Shown here piece by piece: positions 1 through 7,316 of a stretch of 64,000 bases of DNA. The notes beneath the pieces were generated by a model, which did not search any database, was not told where the DNA came from, and saw nothing but the letters and a program-made list of their open reading frames with translations. The number at the start of each line of letters is the position of its first letter. Position 1 is the first letter of the stretch. This DNA is from Sphingomonas lacunae (GTDB lineage: Bacteria; Pseudomonadota; Alphaproteobacteria; Sphingomonadales; Sphingomonadaceae), in NCBI RefSeq assembly GCF_012979535.1, contig NZ_CP053015.1:62001-126000 (forward strand), given 5' to 3'. The position numbers and the translations under genes were made by a program.

Positions 1-42
1 ACGGATCAGCAGCTCACCGAAGAAAAGGACTGGGCGGGTCAT
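1..42 (-). CDS. kdgK: 2-keto-3-deoxygluconate kinase, N-terminal 14 codons (partial)
   Basis: Only the first 14 codons are in the window, reading MTRPVLFFGELLIR from an ATG at 42-40. The FGELLIR string is the usual opening of PfkB-family sugar kinases of the KdgK type, which phosphorylate 2-keto-3-deoxygluconate to KDPG. The gene starts 10 bases after the kduD stop codon on the same strand, so it is probably the next step of the same operon: KduD makes 2-keto-3-deoxygluconate and KdgK phosphorylates it. The identification rests on a very short stretch plus context; another PfkB sugar kinase remains possible. Confidence 0.6.
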   Translation of the reverse strand, partial: MTRPVLFFGELLIR

Positions 43-52
43 GACCATCTGG

Positions 53-808
53 CTAGCGCGCAAGCCAGCCGCCGTCGACGGCAAGGATATGGCCAGTGAC
101 ATAATCCGAGGCCGAAGACGCGAGAAAAACCGCGGCTCCGGCAATATCCTCTGGTCGGCCCCATCGTCCGGCGGGTATGCGTTCCACAATCTGCCGGTTG
201 CGGGTTTCATCCGCTTGCAATGCAGCAGTGTTGTTCGTTGCAATATATCCAGGGGCGATGGCGTTGACCTGTACACCCTTGGCAGCCAATTCATTGGCCA
301 TCGCCTTGGTCACCCCTCCAACCCCGGACTTGGCAGCAGCATAGCTGGGCACACGAATGCCGCCCTGAAAGGTCAGCAGGCTAGCAATGTTGATGATCTT
401 GCCTGACCCGCGCTCCACCATATGGCGCGCGGTGGCCTGGCTGAGAAAAAACAGAGACTTGAGGTTCGTGTCTGTTACCGCGTCCCAATCCTCCTCGCTG
501 AAATCGAGCAGATCGGCGCGGCGGATGATACCGGCATTGTTGACGAGGACGTCGAGTCGGCCAAGTCCGGTTAGCGCCTCTTCCACCACCCGCTGCACAG
601 GTTCAACCGATCCCAGATCCGCTCGGATATTGACCACCTTGCGCCCGGTCGCCTCGATAAGATCCAGCGTCTCAGTCGGTTCGGATCGACCCGCGACGGC
701 AACATCGGCCCCGGCCTCGGCAAGGGCAAGGGAGATGGCCTGGCCAATGCCGGTATTGGCACCTGTGACAAGTGCGACTTTGCCAGTCAGATCAAAGGAA
801 ATCGTCAT
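53..808 (-). CDS. kduD: 2-deoxy-D-gluconate/2-dehydro-3-deoxygluconate 5-dehydrogenase KduD (SDR)
   Basis: A 251-residue classical short-chain dehydrogenase. The NAD-binding motif TGANTGIG lies at residues 15-22, NNAG at 90-93, and the catalytic Ser143, Tyr156 and Lys160 at the expected spacing. The C-terminus (YVTGHILAVDGGW) is typical of KduD. KduD interconverts 3-deoxy-glycero-2,5-hexodiulosonate and 2-keto-3-deoxygluconate in the breakdown of unsaturated uronates from pectin, alginate-like polymers or glycosaminoglycans. I chose the ATG at 808, five bases after the stop of the upstream isomerase gene; a TTG at 817 would add three residues. It is the second gene of a minus-strand unit that continues into kdgK. 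The cytoplasmic enzyme should be induced with the rest of the locus through the LacI regulator at 1543-2562. Confidence 0.88.
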   Translation of the reverse strand: MTISFDLTGKVALVTGANTGIGQAISLALAEAGADVAVAGRSEPTETLDLIEATGRKVVNIRADLGSVEPVQRVVEEALTGLGRLDVLVNNAGIIRRADLLDFSEEDWDAVTDTNLKSLFFLSQATARHMVERGSGKIINIASLLTFQGGIRVPSYAAAKSGVGGVTKAMANELAAKGVQVNAIAPGYIATNNTAALQADETRNRQIVERIPAGRWGRPEDIAGAAVFLASSASDYVTGHILAVDGGWLAR

Positions 809-813
809 GAAGA

Positions 814-1446
814 TCAAAGCCCGCGCAGATAGGCGGCAATGTCATCATCCTGACAATTCGGATAAAAGAAATCGGCGAAATGTTCGCCAGCGATGGCTGC
901 CTTGAGGAGATCCTGATCGACGCCTTTTAGAACACTCACCATGTCGCGGCAGGATGCAGCCTTCATGTCCTTCAGCTTGCTTCGATTGGCAGCCATGAAG
1001 TGTGCCCGCTCCTTGGGATAGCCGGCACCGCCTTCATTTTCGAATATCTTGCGATAACAATCTTGCAGATTCAGCTCAGCAGCCCAGCCGAACCCTTTCG
1101 AATAGGGCATGGAAATTGCATTGCCATCATTGATCTGGCTGAACAGGAAAGCATCCGTCGGATCGATGACGAGGCCGCAGAAAACTCCTGGCATGGCGTT
1201 ACAGGCCAGCATCGAACCCATTCCTGTGCCACAGCCAGTGACAACAAAGTCCGCAGCCTTTGAATTCAGCAATATGCCCGCCAGCAGACCGTTCATCACG
1301 TAAGTCAGGGAAGCACTGTCCTCCGCCGAATACATGCCATAATTGAAAACCTCATGACCAAGCGGTTCGGCAACCGCCACCAATGCCTCATGGACAAGCG
1401 CGTTCTTCGCCGCCTGGCTGTTCTCGATGATCAGCGCGATTTTCAT
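814..1446 (-). CDS. RpiB/LacA/LacB-family isomerase, probable DhuI-type deoxyhexosulose-uronate isomerase
   Basis: A 210-residue protein of the RpiB/LacAB sugar-phosphate isomerase family. The family core GCGTGMG lies at residues 71-77, with a cysteine at 72. The usual partner of KduD is KduI, a cupin, which is absent here. In streptococci an unrelated RpiB-family enzyme, DhuI, performs the same conversion of 4-deoxy-L-threo-5-hexosulose uronate next to a KduD-like dehydrogenase (DhuD). Position directly before kduD and kdgK suggests the same job here. That role is inferred from context; the family assignment is read from the sequence. The ATG at 1446 (MKIALIIEN) fits the family start better than an upstream in-frame start at 1533, which would run through the operator at 1507-1521. 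Confidence 0.75.
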   Translation of the reverse strand: MKIALIIENSQAAKNALVHEALVAVAEPLGHEVFNYGMYSAEDSASLTYVMNGLLAGILLNSKAADFVVTGCGTGMGSMLACNAMPGVFCGLVIDPTDAFLFSQINDGNAISMPYSKGFGWAAELNLQDCYRKIFENEGGAGYPKERAHFMAANRSKLKDMKAASCRDMVSVLKGVDQDLLKAAIAGEHFADFFYPNCQDDDIAAYLRGL

Positions 1447-1506
1447 ATATGTGCCGTCCCAATTGCTCCGGCCCGCAGGCCGACATTGCGTGAAATTCCG
1501 GCCAAT

Positions 1507-1521
1507 GGTAACCGGTGTCAA
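1507..1521 (-). promoter_or_regulatory. Candidate LacI-family operator over a -35-like box, isomerase-kduD-kdgK promoter
   Basis: On the minus strand this reads TTGACACCGGTTACC, 75 to 61 bases upstream of the isomerase ATG. The first 12 bases are identical to the site at 2649-2660, which stands in the same position before the divergent operon. The CCGG centre with flanking A/T is usual for LacI-family operators, and TTGACA could serve as a -35 element, so repressor binding would block initiation. The match is seen directly; the function is inferred. Confidence 0.6.
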
Positions 1522-1542
1522 GACGGGATACAACCCGGCGCT

Positions 1543-2562
1543 TCATCCTTTTGGCGGAGCAGCGACCGACGACCGGCGAATCAGGCTCGAAAGGAACAAT
1601 GACGGCTCATCAGCCGCATGGTCGGGATCAATCAGCTTGAGCGCCGCCGCTCTGGCCATAGATACGATCGGCCAGCGCACCGTGGTTAAAGGCGGCCACA
1701 TATGTGCGGCTATGGCCGTATCGTCGAACCCGACGATCGACAGTTGGTCCGGCACGCGCAACTCACGCTGCCGTGCGGCATGCAAGACGCCGGCCGCCAT
1801 CTCGTCATTCGATGCAAAAATAGCCGTTGGTCTGGGGCTGAGGTCGAGAAGCCTTTCAGCTGCAGCCCTTCCCGAATCGAAGGTATAATTGCCATCTGCA
1901 ATCATCGATCGCGGGATCGTAATGCCGGCTTCGGCCAAAGCATGCTCAAACCCAGCCATCCGCTCCTCAGCGGACCTGAAGCCGGGAGGGCCAGCAATAA
2001 AGCCGATCCGCTGGTGGCCGAGGGAAATGATATGCCGAACCGCCTCTGCGACCGCATCTCGATCGTTTGAGGCGACCAGATGCTCCGGATCATCGAGCGT
2101 GGTCGATCCCATTCGCACATAGGCGCAACCGATCTCACGGCACATGGAAGCCAACTCTTCATTCTCGGAGATTGGCGGCAACAGCAGAACCCCGGCCAAC
2201 CGCTGCTGCTCAAGGAAATTGCGGATGTCAGCAACCATGGTCGGTGATCGGCGATCAACCGGCCGGACTACCAAGGCATAGCTGGTTTCCCTGATGGCCT
2301 CGAGGATGCCTTCCTGCACACCCAGCACCATCTGCCCATTCGGATTGTCATGGATCAAGCCGATCAGAAAATTGCGCCGCAAAGCGAGAGCTCGAGCCTG
2401 AGGATTGGGAACATAGCCCAGCTCGGCAATAACCTCCTCCACCCGCCGACGTGTCTCTTCATTGAGCAGCGGCGACTGGTTGATGACCCGGCTGACGGTC
2501 TTCTTGGACACACCCGACAAACGGGCGACGTCGTTGATTGTAGGCTGCCCCGTGCGCTTCAT
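1543..2562 (-). CDS. LacI-family transcriptional regulator of the uronate locus
   Basis: A 339-residue regulator. The N-terminal helix-turn-helix at about residues 8-27 (TINDVARLSGVSKKTVSRVI) has the standard LacI layout with the hinge helix following, and the rest is a periplasmic-binding-protein-like effector domain. AGAGAAGGA just before the ATG at 2562 is a good ribosome-binding site. It lies between the isomerase-kduD-kdgK arm and the divergent hydratase-transporter arm. Two copies of an ACCGGT-centred sequence, at 1507-1521 and 2649-2663, are its likely operators, one before each arm; the second would also cover its own promoter region. The effector is probably a deoxy-uronate or 2-keto-3-deoxygluconate intermediate, by analogy with KdgR-type control; this is inferred. 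Confidence 0.9.
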   Translation of the reverse strand: MKRTGQPTINDVARLSGVSKKTVSRVINQSPLLNEETRRRVEEVIAELGYVPNPQARALALRRNFLIGLIHDNPNGQMVLGVQEGILEAIRETSYALVVRPVDRRSPTMVADIRNFLEQQRLAGVLLLPPISENEELASMCREIGCAYVRMGSTTLDDPEHLVASNDRDAVAEAVRHIISLGHQRIGFIAGPPGFRSAEERMAGFEHALAEAGITIPRSMIADGNYTFDSGRAAAERLLDLSPRPTAIFASNDEMAAGVLHAARQRELRVPDQLSIVGFDDTAIAAHMWPPLTTVRWPIVSMARAAALKLIDPDHAADEPSLFLSSLIRRSSVAAPPKG

Positions 2563-2648
2563 TCCTTCTCTCTAGGGCTAATGATGCAGTCGTGCCAGCC
2601 TCTATCAGCGCACAAAGCAAAGCCGCAGGGCAATAAGCCTTCTTGCCA

Positions 2649-2663
2649 TTGACACCGGTTTCC
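2649..2663 (+). promoter_or_regulatory. Candidate LacI-family operator in the divergent intergenic region
   Basis: Reads TTGACACCGGTTTCC. The first 12 bases repeat the site at 1507-1521 exactly, in the same orientation relative to the downstream operon. It lies 63 bases upstream of the TTG I chose for the hydratase gene and 87 bases upstream of the regulator ATG, so one site could control both directions. Confidence 0.6.
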
Positions 2664-2711
2664 TATACGCCCGCCACCACGGTCAACAAGATCGCAGACG
2701 GGAGAGACACG

Positions 2712-3587
2712 TTGCCGGACAATGGCGCCATGCACTTGCGCACTTCTGATCCTGAGGGCCCCGTCAATGATCCTGCACCAGGACAAGCGCTGCTGGCCGC
2801 ACGCGCCTTTGTCACTGCCCGACGCACTGCAACAACAGTGCCGGATTATCCCGGAACTCTGCCGCAAAGCTTTGCCGAAGCCTATGCAATCCAGTCCCGC
2901 GCGATAGACCTGTTCGATGAACCCATTGGCGGCTGGAAAGTCGGCAGGGTTCATGAGCCACAGGCCAGCCAATTGGGCACGACCCGGCTTGCCGGGCCGA
3001 TATTCGCCAGCAGCATCGTCCATGCGACCGCCGGCACCATGATCGAGATGCCAGTCTTTGCCGACGGCTTTGCCGCTGTGGAAGCGGAAATGCTGCTCCG
3101 GGTCACACAGGTTTCGGACAATCCCGCTGCACTTGATGACGCCGCGATCCTTGATCTGATCGATGCGGTCCATGTCGGAATTGAAGTGGCCAGTTCGCCC
3201 TTTGCAGGCATCAATGCGCTGGGACCTCTCGTGACAGCGTCCGATTTCGGCAACAATGCCGGTCTGGTCGTGGGCCCTGCCCTGCCCGACTGGCGCCATC
3301 GCGACCTGAGCCGCTTGCATGCCGCCATGTCGATCAATGGCGTCGATCAGGGCGAAGGCGACATGACCAGTCTGCCCGGCGGCCCCATAGAGTCGGTGCG
3401 CTTCCTGCTTGGCAATCTGGCCGAACGGGGCATTGGCGGCGGCGGGCCATTCTGGGTCTCGGCCGGAGCCATCAGCGGCGTGCATGTCATCAAGCCCTGT
3501 AGCGAGGCAGCGGCCTGCTTTGACGGACAATGGACAGTCAGGTGCCGGACGCGGGCAGCTACGCCCACGACGAAGACAACAGGGTAG
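2712..3587 (+). CDS. 2-keto-4-pentenoate hydratase-like enzyme (MhpD/FAH fold)
   Basis: About 291 residues. It has the layout of the 2-keto-4-pentenoate hydratase and fumarylacetoacetase C-terminal fold family, including GGWKVG early on and the metal-binding E-x-E in AVEAEM. Family members hydrate or decarboxylate 2-keto acids with a divalent metal. In this locus it may act on a 2-keto-3-deoxy sugar acid or a side product rather than an aromatic meta-cleavage product; its substrate cannot be read from the sequence. The start is uncertain. TTG at 2712 has GGGAGAG six to eleven bases upstream, while ATG at 2730 (MHLRTSD) lacks a clear ribosome-binding site. The last 20 or so residues are rich in Arg and Thr and look unlike the rest. 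First gene of the plus-strand arm. Confidence 0.75.
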   Translation: MPDNGAMHLRTSDPEGPVNDPAPGQALLAARAFVTARRTATTVPDYPGTLPQSFAEAYAIQSRAIDLFDEPIGGWKVGRVHEPQASQLGTTRLAGPIFASSIVHATAGTMIEMPVFADGFAAVEAEMLLRVTQVSDNPAALDDAAILDLIDAVHVGIEVASSPFAGINALGPLVTASDFGNNAGLVVGPALPDWRHRDLSRLHAAMSINGVDQGEGDMTSLPGGPIESVRFLLGNLAERGIGGGGPFWVSAGAISGVHVIKPCSEAAACFDGQWTVRCRTRAATPTTKTTG

Positions 3588-3647
3588 AGCCCATAGCAAC
3601 AATGCGGCGACCGGCAGACAAGAACCGGAGCCGCCCGGGAGAAAGCC

Positions 3648-4946
3648 ATGACAGAGGCCAGCCATACCGCCGCCACGCCGCCACCCGTGATCAAACAGGG
3701 ACACTATCGCTGGTCGATAGTCGCCCTGTTGTTCGTCGCAACAACGATCAACTACATTGACCGGACCATGCTGGGCCTACTGGCTCCTGATCTCAGCGTC
3801 GAACTCGGCTGGAGCGAAAATGACTATGGCAACATCGTTACCGCCTTTCAGGCCGCTTATGCCTGCGGCTTTTTGGTCATGGGCTGGCTGATCGACCGGT
3901 TCGGGCCAAAGATTGGCTATGCCATTGCCATCTGCGTATGGACCGTCGGCCACATCGCCCACGGCTTCGCCTCTTCGGTGACCGCATTTATGGCAGCCCG
4001 TGTGGTTCTGGGCGTCGGCGAAGCCGGCCATTTCCCCGCCGTGGTCCGCGCCAGCAGCGAATGGTTCCCGCAAAAGGAGCGGGCCTATGCGATCGGCTGG
4101 GTCAACAGCGCCACCACCATCGGCGTCATCCTGACTGCGCCGACCATTGCCCTGTTCATGCACCTGCTCGGCTTTGACTGGCGCGAGACATTCTGGATCA
4201 CCGGCATTTTCGGGGTCATCCTCCTCATCATCTGGCTTTGGCACTACAGCAATCCGCGCGAGAGCGGGCGGGTTAGCGAAGGCGAGCTGGCCTGGATCGA
4301 GCATGACCCGCCCGAGCAGGTCCAACAGATCGGCTGGAGCCGGATTGTCACCAAAAGGGAGGCATGGGCCTTTGCCGTCGCCAAATTCCTGACCGACCCT
4401 GTCTGGTTCCTGATGCTGTTTTGGCTGCCGAAATATTTCGCCAGCACCTATGATGTTGATCTCAAGGTCGTGCTCCTGCCCATGATCATCATGTACCTCT
4501 TGTCGGATGTTGGCAGCATCGCCGGCGGATGGCTGTCGTCACGGCTGATCCAGAACGGCCACAGCGCCAATTTTGCTCGCAAGATCACCATGATAGTATC
4601 GGGCATGTGCGTCCTGCCGTTGCTGTTCGTCACCGGCGTCGACAATATGTGGCTGGCGGTCGTCCTGATCGGCATCGCTCTCGCCGGACACCAGTCCTTC
4701 TCTTCCAACCTGCTGTCCTTGCCACCAGACATGTTCCCCAAACGGGCCGTGGGGTCGGCGATCGGCCTGGGCGGATTTGCAGGCGGCATCGGCGGCATGA
4801 TCATGGCGAAGTCCACCGGACTCGTCCTTGATGCCACCGGCGGCAACTATACCCTGATCTTTGCCGTATGCACCGCCACCTATTTTCTGGCTGTGACGGC
4901 CATTCACCTGCTTTCACCCCGGCTGACTCCCGTGACGGTTGAGTAA
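3648..4946 (+). CDS. MFS transporter, ACS family, ExuT-like hexuronate permease
   Basis: A 432-residue polytopic membrane protein with 12 likely helices. The motif NYIDRTMLGLLAPDL in the first helix and GWLIDRFGPKIGY after helix 2 are typical of the anion:cation symporter family, which includes the hexuronate permease ExuT and relatives for galactarate and glucarate. It probably imports uronic acids or short unsaturated uronates by proton symport. It lies 60 bases after the hydratase gene and 62 before the FAD oxidoreductase, consistent with one transcript. The start at 3648 is preceded by GGGAGAAAG. Exact substrate is inferred from the kduD/kdgK neighbourhood. Confidence 0.87.
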   Translation: MTEASHTAATPPPVIKQGHYRWSIVALLFVATTINYIDRTMLGLLAPDLSVELGWSENDYGNIVTAFQAAYACGFLVMGWLIDRFGPKIGYAIAICVWTVGHIAHGFASSVTAFMAARVVLGVGEAGHFPAVVRASSEWFPQKERAYAIGWVNSATTIGVILTAPTIALFMHLLGFDWRETFWITGIFGVILLIIWLWHYSNPRESGRVSEGELAWIEHDPPEQVQQIGWSRIVTKREAWAFAVAKFLTDPVWFLMLFWLPKYFASTYDVDLKVVLLPMIIMYLLSDVGSIAGGWLSSRLIQNGHSANFARKITMIVSGMCVLPLLFVTGVDNMWLAVVLIGIALAGHQSFSSNLLSLPPDMFPKRAVGSAIGLGGFAGGIGGMIMAKSTGLVLDATGGNYTLIFAVCTATYFLAVTAIHLLSPRLTPVTVE

Positions 4947-5008
4947 GGAAATCGCTGGAGAAATCCGATTGAAGGGGGGATGACGCGCTGTACCATTGTC
5001 GATAGACC

Positions 5009-6151
5009 ATGGCCATGCAATGCGCGGACTTCCTTGTCATCGGCGGCGGCATCGCCGGACTTTCGGCCGCGGCGCGGCTGACGCTGTCGGGCAATGTCAC
5101 CGTGATCGAGGCGGAAACGGCACTCGGCTATCACTCCTCCGGGCGAAGCGCGACTTTCTGTCACTATGGCATCGGCAATGCGACGGTGCGCGGCCTGACC
5201 AGCTTCAGTCGCGCTTTCTTCCAAGAGCCACCGGCGGGATTCAGCGACTATCCGCTCGCCAAGTCCAAATCGGCCCTGTTCATCGCGACGGAAGCCATGC
5301 TGCCGACATTGGCGGAGCTGGCCACATCGATGCGACGGTTCACGGACACAATCAGCGAGGTCGATGAGGCCGGGATGCTTGAGCTGGTCCCGGTGCTGAG
5401 GACGGGTCAAGACGCGATCATCGCCGGGGTCGTCGACAGCAGCGGCCTCAAACTCGACACCGACGCCCTGATGCAGGGCTATGCCCGGATCGTGCGGCGC
5501 GGCGGCGGCACGATCATCAACGGCCAGCGGGTCGGTGGGATCCACCGGTCTGACGGCCTTTGGCAGGTAACAACCGCAGACGGCAGCAGCCATGCCGCGC
5601 CGATCCTGGTCAACGCGGCCGGCGCCTGGGCTGACCAACTGGCCGCACTCGCCGGCGTGCGTCCGCTTGGCCTTGAGCCCAAACGGCGGACTATGATCGT
5701 CATCGATCCGCCCGCAGGCATGGCGGTCAATGACTGGCCCTTCACCAAGACCGCGACCGATGATTTCTACATGCTGCCCGACAGCGGGCGATTGATGGCA
5801 TCGCCCGTCGATGAAGTGCCGAGCGAGCCCTGTGATGCACAGCCGGAGGAGTATGACCTCGCGCTCGCCGCCTGGCAGGCGGAGCAATATACCACCCTGC
5901 CGGTCGTCCGCATCGCCCACCGCTGGGCCGGTTTGCGCAGCTTTGTTGCCGACCGGGTGCCCACCGCGGGTTTCGCTCCCGACGCGCCGGGATTTTTCTG
6001 GCTGGCGGGACAAGGCGGCTATGGCATCCAGACGGCACCCGCCATGGCGGCGATCAGCGCCGCGCTGATTACCGGCGGCGACTGGCCAAAGGAACTGACG
6101 GCGCTCGGCGTGACGCCAGCCAAAATTTTGCCCGACCGGCTGCTGGGCTGA
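5009..6151 (+). CDS. FAD-dependent oxidoreductase (DAO family)
   Basis: A 380-residue protein with an N-terminal FAD-binding Rossmann motif (VIGGGIAGLSAA, about residues 10-21) and the overall form of the D-amino-acid oxidase / glycine oxidase superfamily. HSSGRSATFCHYGIG at about 47-61 is typical of a subgroup that includes glycerol-3-phosphate and D-2-hydroxyacid-type dehydrogenases. The C-terminus holds a second FAD contact region (GFFWLAGQGGYGIQTAPAM). It is the last gene of the hydratase-transporter arm. A DAO-family enzyme is not a standard part of the kdu/kdg pathway, so it may oxidise a sugar acid or an amino-sugar-linked substrate taken up by the transporter. The second ATG at 5015 is an equally good start. 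Confidence 0.8.
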   Translation: MAMQCADFLVIGGGIAGLSAAARLTLSGNVTVIEAETALGYHSSGRSATFCHYGIGNATVRGLTSFSRAFFQEPPAGFSDYPLAKSKSALFIATEAMLPTLAELATSMRRFTDTISEVDEAGMLELVPVLRTGQDAIIAGVVDSSGLKLDTDALMQGYARIVRRGGGTIINGQRVGGIHRSDGLWQVTTADGSSHAAPILVNAAGAWADQLAALAGVRPLGLEPKRRTMIVIDPPAGMAVNDWPFTKTATDDFYMLPDSGRLMASPVDEVPSEPCDAQPEEYDLALAAWQAEQYTTLPVVRIAHRWAGLRSFVADRVPTAGFAPDAPGFFWLAGQGGYGIQTAPAMAAISAALITGGDWPKELTALGVTPAKILPDRLLG

Positions 6152-6366
6152 CCCGGCCCGGCGGCACCGCCGCGAACCGCTGGTGCCCTGCTGGTCTGCT
6201 CCACGGGCCGCAAAATCGCGCTACAGCGTGACGCTGTGCTTGACACTATATGGGGGGTAAACGACGGCCGCCTGCGGGTTTGAGGGCGGTTTTTGGGCTG
6301 TGGTGTCAACCTAAGACAGTAATACAGTGAGGGCTGCCGTGGTGCCTTGGCGTTGCTAACAGTCGT

Positions 6367-6450
6367 CGCCCCGGACCTGATCCGGGGCCGCTGTGTTGCG
6401 GGCGCGACGGCGGCGTTTTGAGGAGAGCAGGCCCGGATCAGGTCCGGGCC
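6367..6450. repeat. Pair of related imperfect palindromes in inverted arrangement
   Basis: CCCCGGACCTGATCCGGGG at 6369-6387 can fold on itself, and GGCCCGGATCAGGTCCGGGCC at about 6430-6450 is a near copy in the opposite orientation. Together they form a larger inverted repeat with a spacer of about 43 bases. Confidence 0.75.
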
Positions 6451-6480
6451 GACGGGTGGTGGAGGGCTGGGCGCCACACC

Positions 6481-6502
6481 CCTCTCCCGCTGGCGGGAGA
6501 GG
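6481..6502. repeat. Perfect palindrome CCTCTCCCGC-TG-GCGGGAGAGG
   Basis: Ten-base arms around a two-base centre. A related CTCTCCCGCTTGCGGGAGGAG occurs at 57165-57185 after purT, so it is probably a dispersed repeat family. Confidence 0.75.
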
Positions 6503-6838
6503 ATAGGGACGCTTGCCAGCTTGCTGGCTAGCGGAGCTTGGAGAGGGTGGGTGGCGCTGAGTCCCGGGAATCTCTTGGTCGCCTCTGCCGCGCCCGCCAC
6601 CCTCATCCCGCTTCGCCTGACGCCGCTTCGCTCCATAATGCTCCGCATCCTTCTCCCCTTGGGAGAAGGAAAGGGTTCGCGCGGAGGCGCGGAGGCGCGG
6701 AGAAGAGCGCGGAGAAGAAATTGGGAGAGGAGCAGGATCGCCAGCATGGCGGGAGGGTCTCATACCCGGTGCCCTGTAGGAAAGCAGAATTTGATCCGTT
6801 TTTGTTCTTATACGCCTCTGACCAGCAGTTTCGGTGTA

Positions 6839-6935
6839 CCCCGACGAAAGTCGGGGTCAGGAGCACTATGGCACAAACGTCCCACTGGCTGTTTGGGATG
6901 TCCACCTTCGCCCTGGGCCCCGGCCTTCGCCGGGG
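6839..6935. repeat. Two short hairpins with CCCCG/CGGGG arms
   Basis: CCCCGACGAAAGTCGGGG at 6839-6856 and CCCCGGCCTTCGCCGGGG at 6918-6935 each form a seven-base stem with a four-base loop. They look like members of a dispersed palindromic repeat class. Confidence 0.7.
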
Positions 6936-7097
6936 AACGCGACAGGCAAAAGAGTTCGCGCCAAGACGCCAAGTCGCCAAGGGGGCAGCGCTTACCGATC
7001 AGCAGCACCCTGCCCGAGGTGCCGCGCCACGCGGCAAGTGGTGGGCATGGACGACCTGTCAACGGATGCGACTGGTGCGCGTATTTGGGGGTTTACA

Positions 7098-7132
7098 GAC
7101 GTGTCACCGTAATTCCCGTCACCGTAGTTCCC
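7098..7132. repeat. 19-bp direct repeat copy 1 with a 15-bp tandem duplicate
   Basis: GACGTGTCACCGTAATTCC at 7098-7116 is repeated exactly at 8623-8641. Within it, GTCACCGTAATTCCC (7103-7117) is followed at once by GTCACCGTAGTTCCC (7118-7132). This copy lies 28 bases past the end of the small membrane gene of the second RHS cassette. Confidence 0.85.
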
Positions 7133-7159
7133 CGGCATTCGAGGCGACGGGATCAGATA

Positions 7160-7312
7160 CTATCTGCGGTGAATGACATTGCGGATTACAGGTCCAAAAA
7201 TTATAAGCCCAAGAACTACCATCGCCGGTATCGTATAAAACGCATACTTGCCGATCTCGGCAAGGAAGACCGTGTGAACGATGAGCAGGGCTATATAGGC
7301 GATCTTCCACAT
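7160..7312 (-). CDS. 50-residue two-helix membrane protein, candidate immunity protein of the second RHS cassette
   Basis: A short frame from ATG at 7312 to TAG at 7160 encodes 50 residues. It starts MWKIAYIALLIVHTVFLAEI, then a short polar turn (GKYAFYT), a second hydrophobic segment with VVLGLIIFG, and ends in the basic tail VIRNVIHRR. It begins four bases after the stop codon of the RHS protein, on the same strand. This is where RHS and contact-dependent toxin systems carry the immunity gene. I do not recognise a named family. The immunity role is inferred from position and from membrane topology, which would suit a toxin acting on the membrane. The ribosome-binding site is weak, so translation may be coupled to the upstream gene. 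Confidence 0.55.
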   Translation of the reverse strand: MWKIAYIALLIVHTVFLAEIGKYAFYTIPAMVVLGLIIFGPVIRNVIHRR

Positions 7313-7316
7313 AATT

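Larger units (their letters stand above)
6152..7097. other. Gene-free tract rich in palindromes and tandem repeats
   Basis: No convincing gene in about 950 bases. Reading frames here lack family features and run through repeats. The content is a collection of short inverted repeats (6367-6386, 6431-6450, 6481-6502, 6839-6856, 6918-6935) and a GCGGAG-type tandem run at about 6679-6715. Such elements are common between genes in sphingomonads. The tract leads directly into the RHS cassettes and may be a recombination-prone border. Confidence 0.7.

Noticed and set aside
2559-3704. 381-codon frame on the minus strand opposite the hydratase gene
   Set aside because: It is the antisense shadow of a GC-rich gene, has no family signature and would overlap the LacI regulator start and the transporter start.
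6688-6715. GCGGAG tandem run as a possible CRISPR or VNTR array
   Set aside because: Too short and irregular, with no spacers and no cas genes nearby.
7119-7310. 63-codon minus-strand frame after the second RHS fragment
   Set aside because: It starts just inside the 50-codon membrane gene in another frame, has no hydrophobic pattern and runs into the 19-bp repeat; the 50-codon frame fits better.
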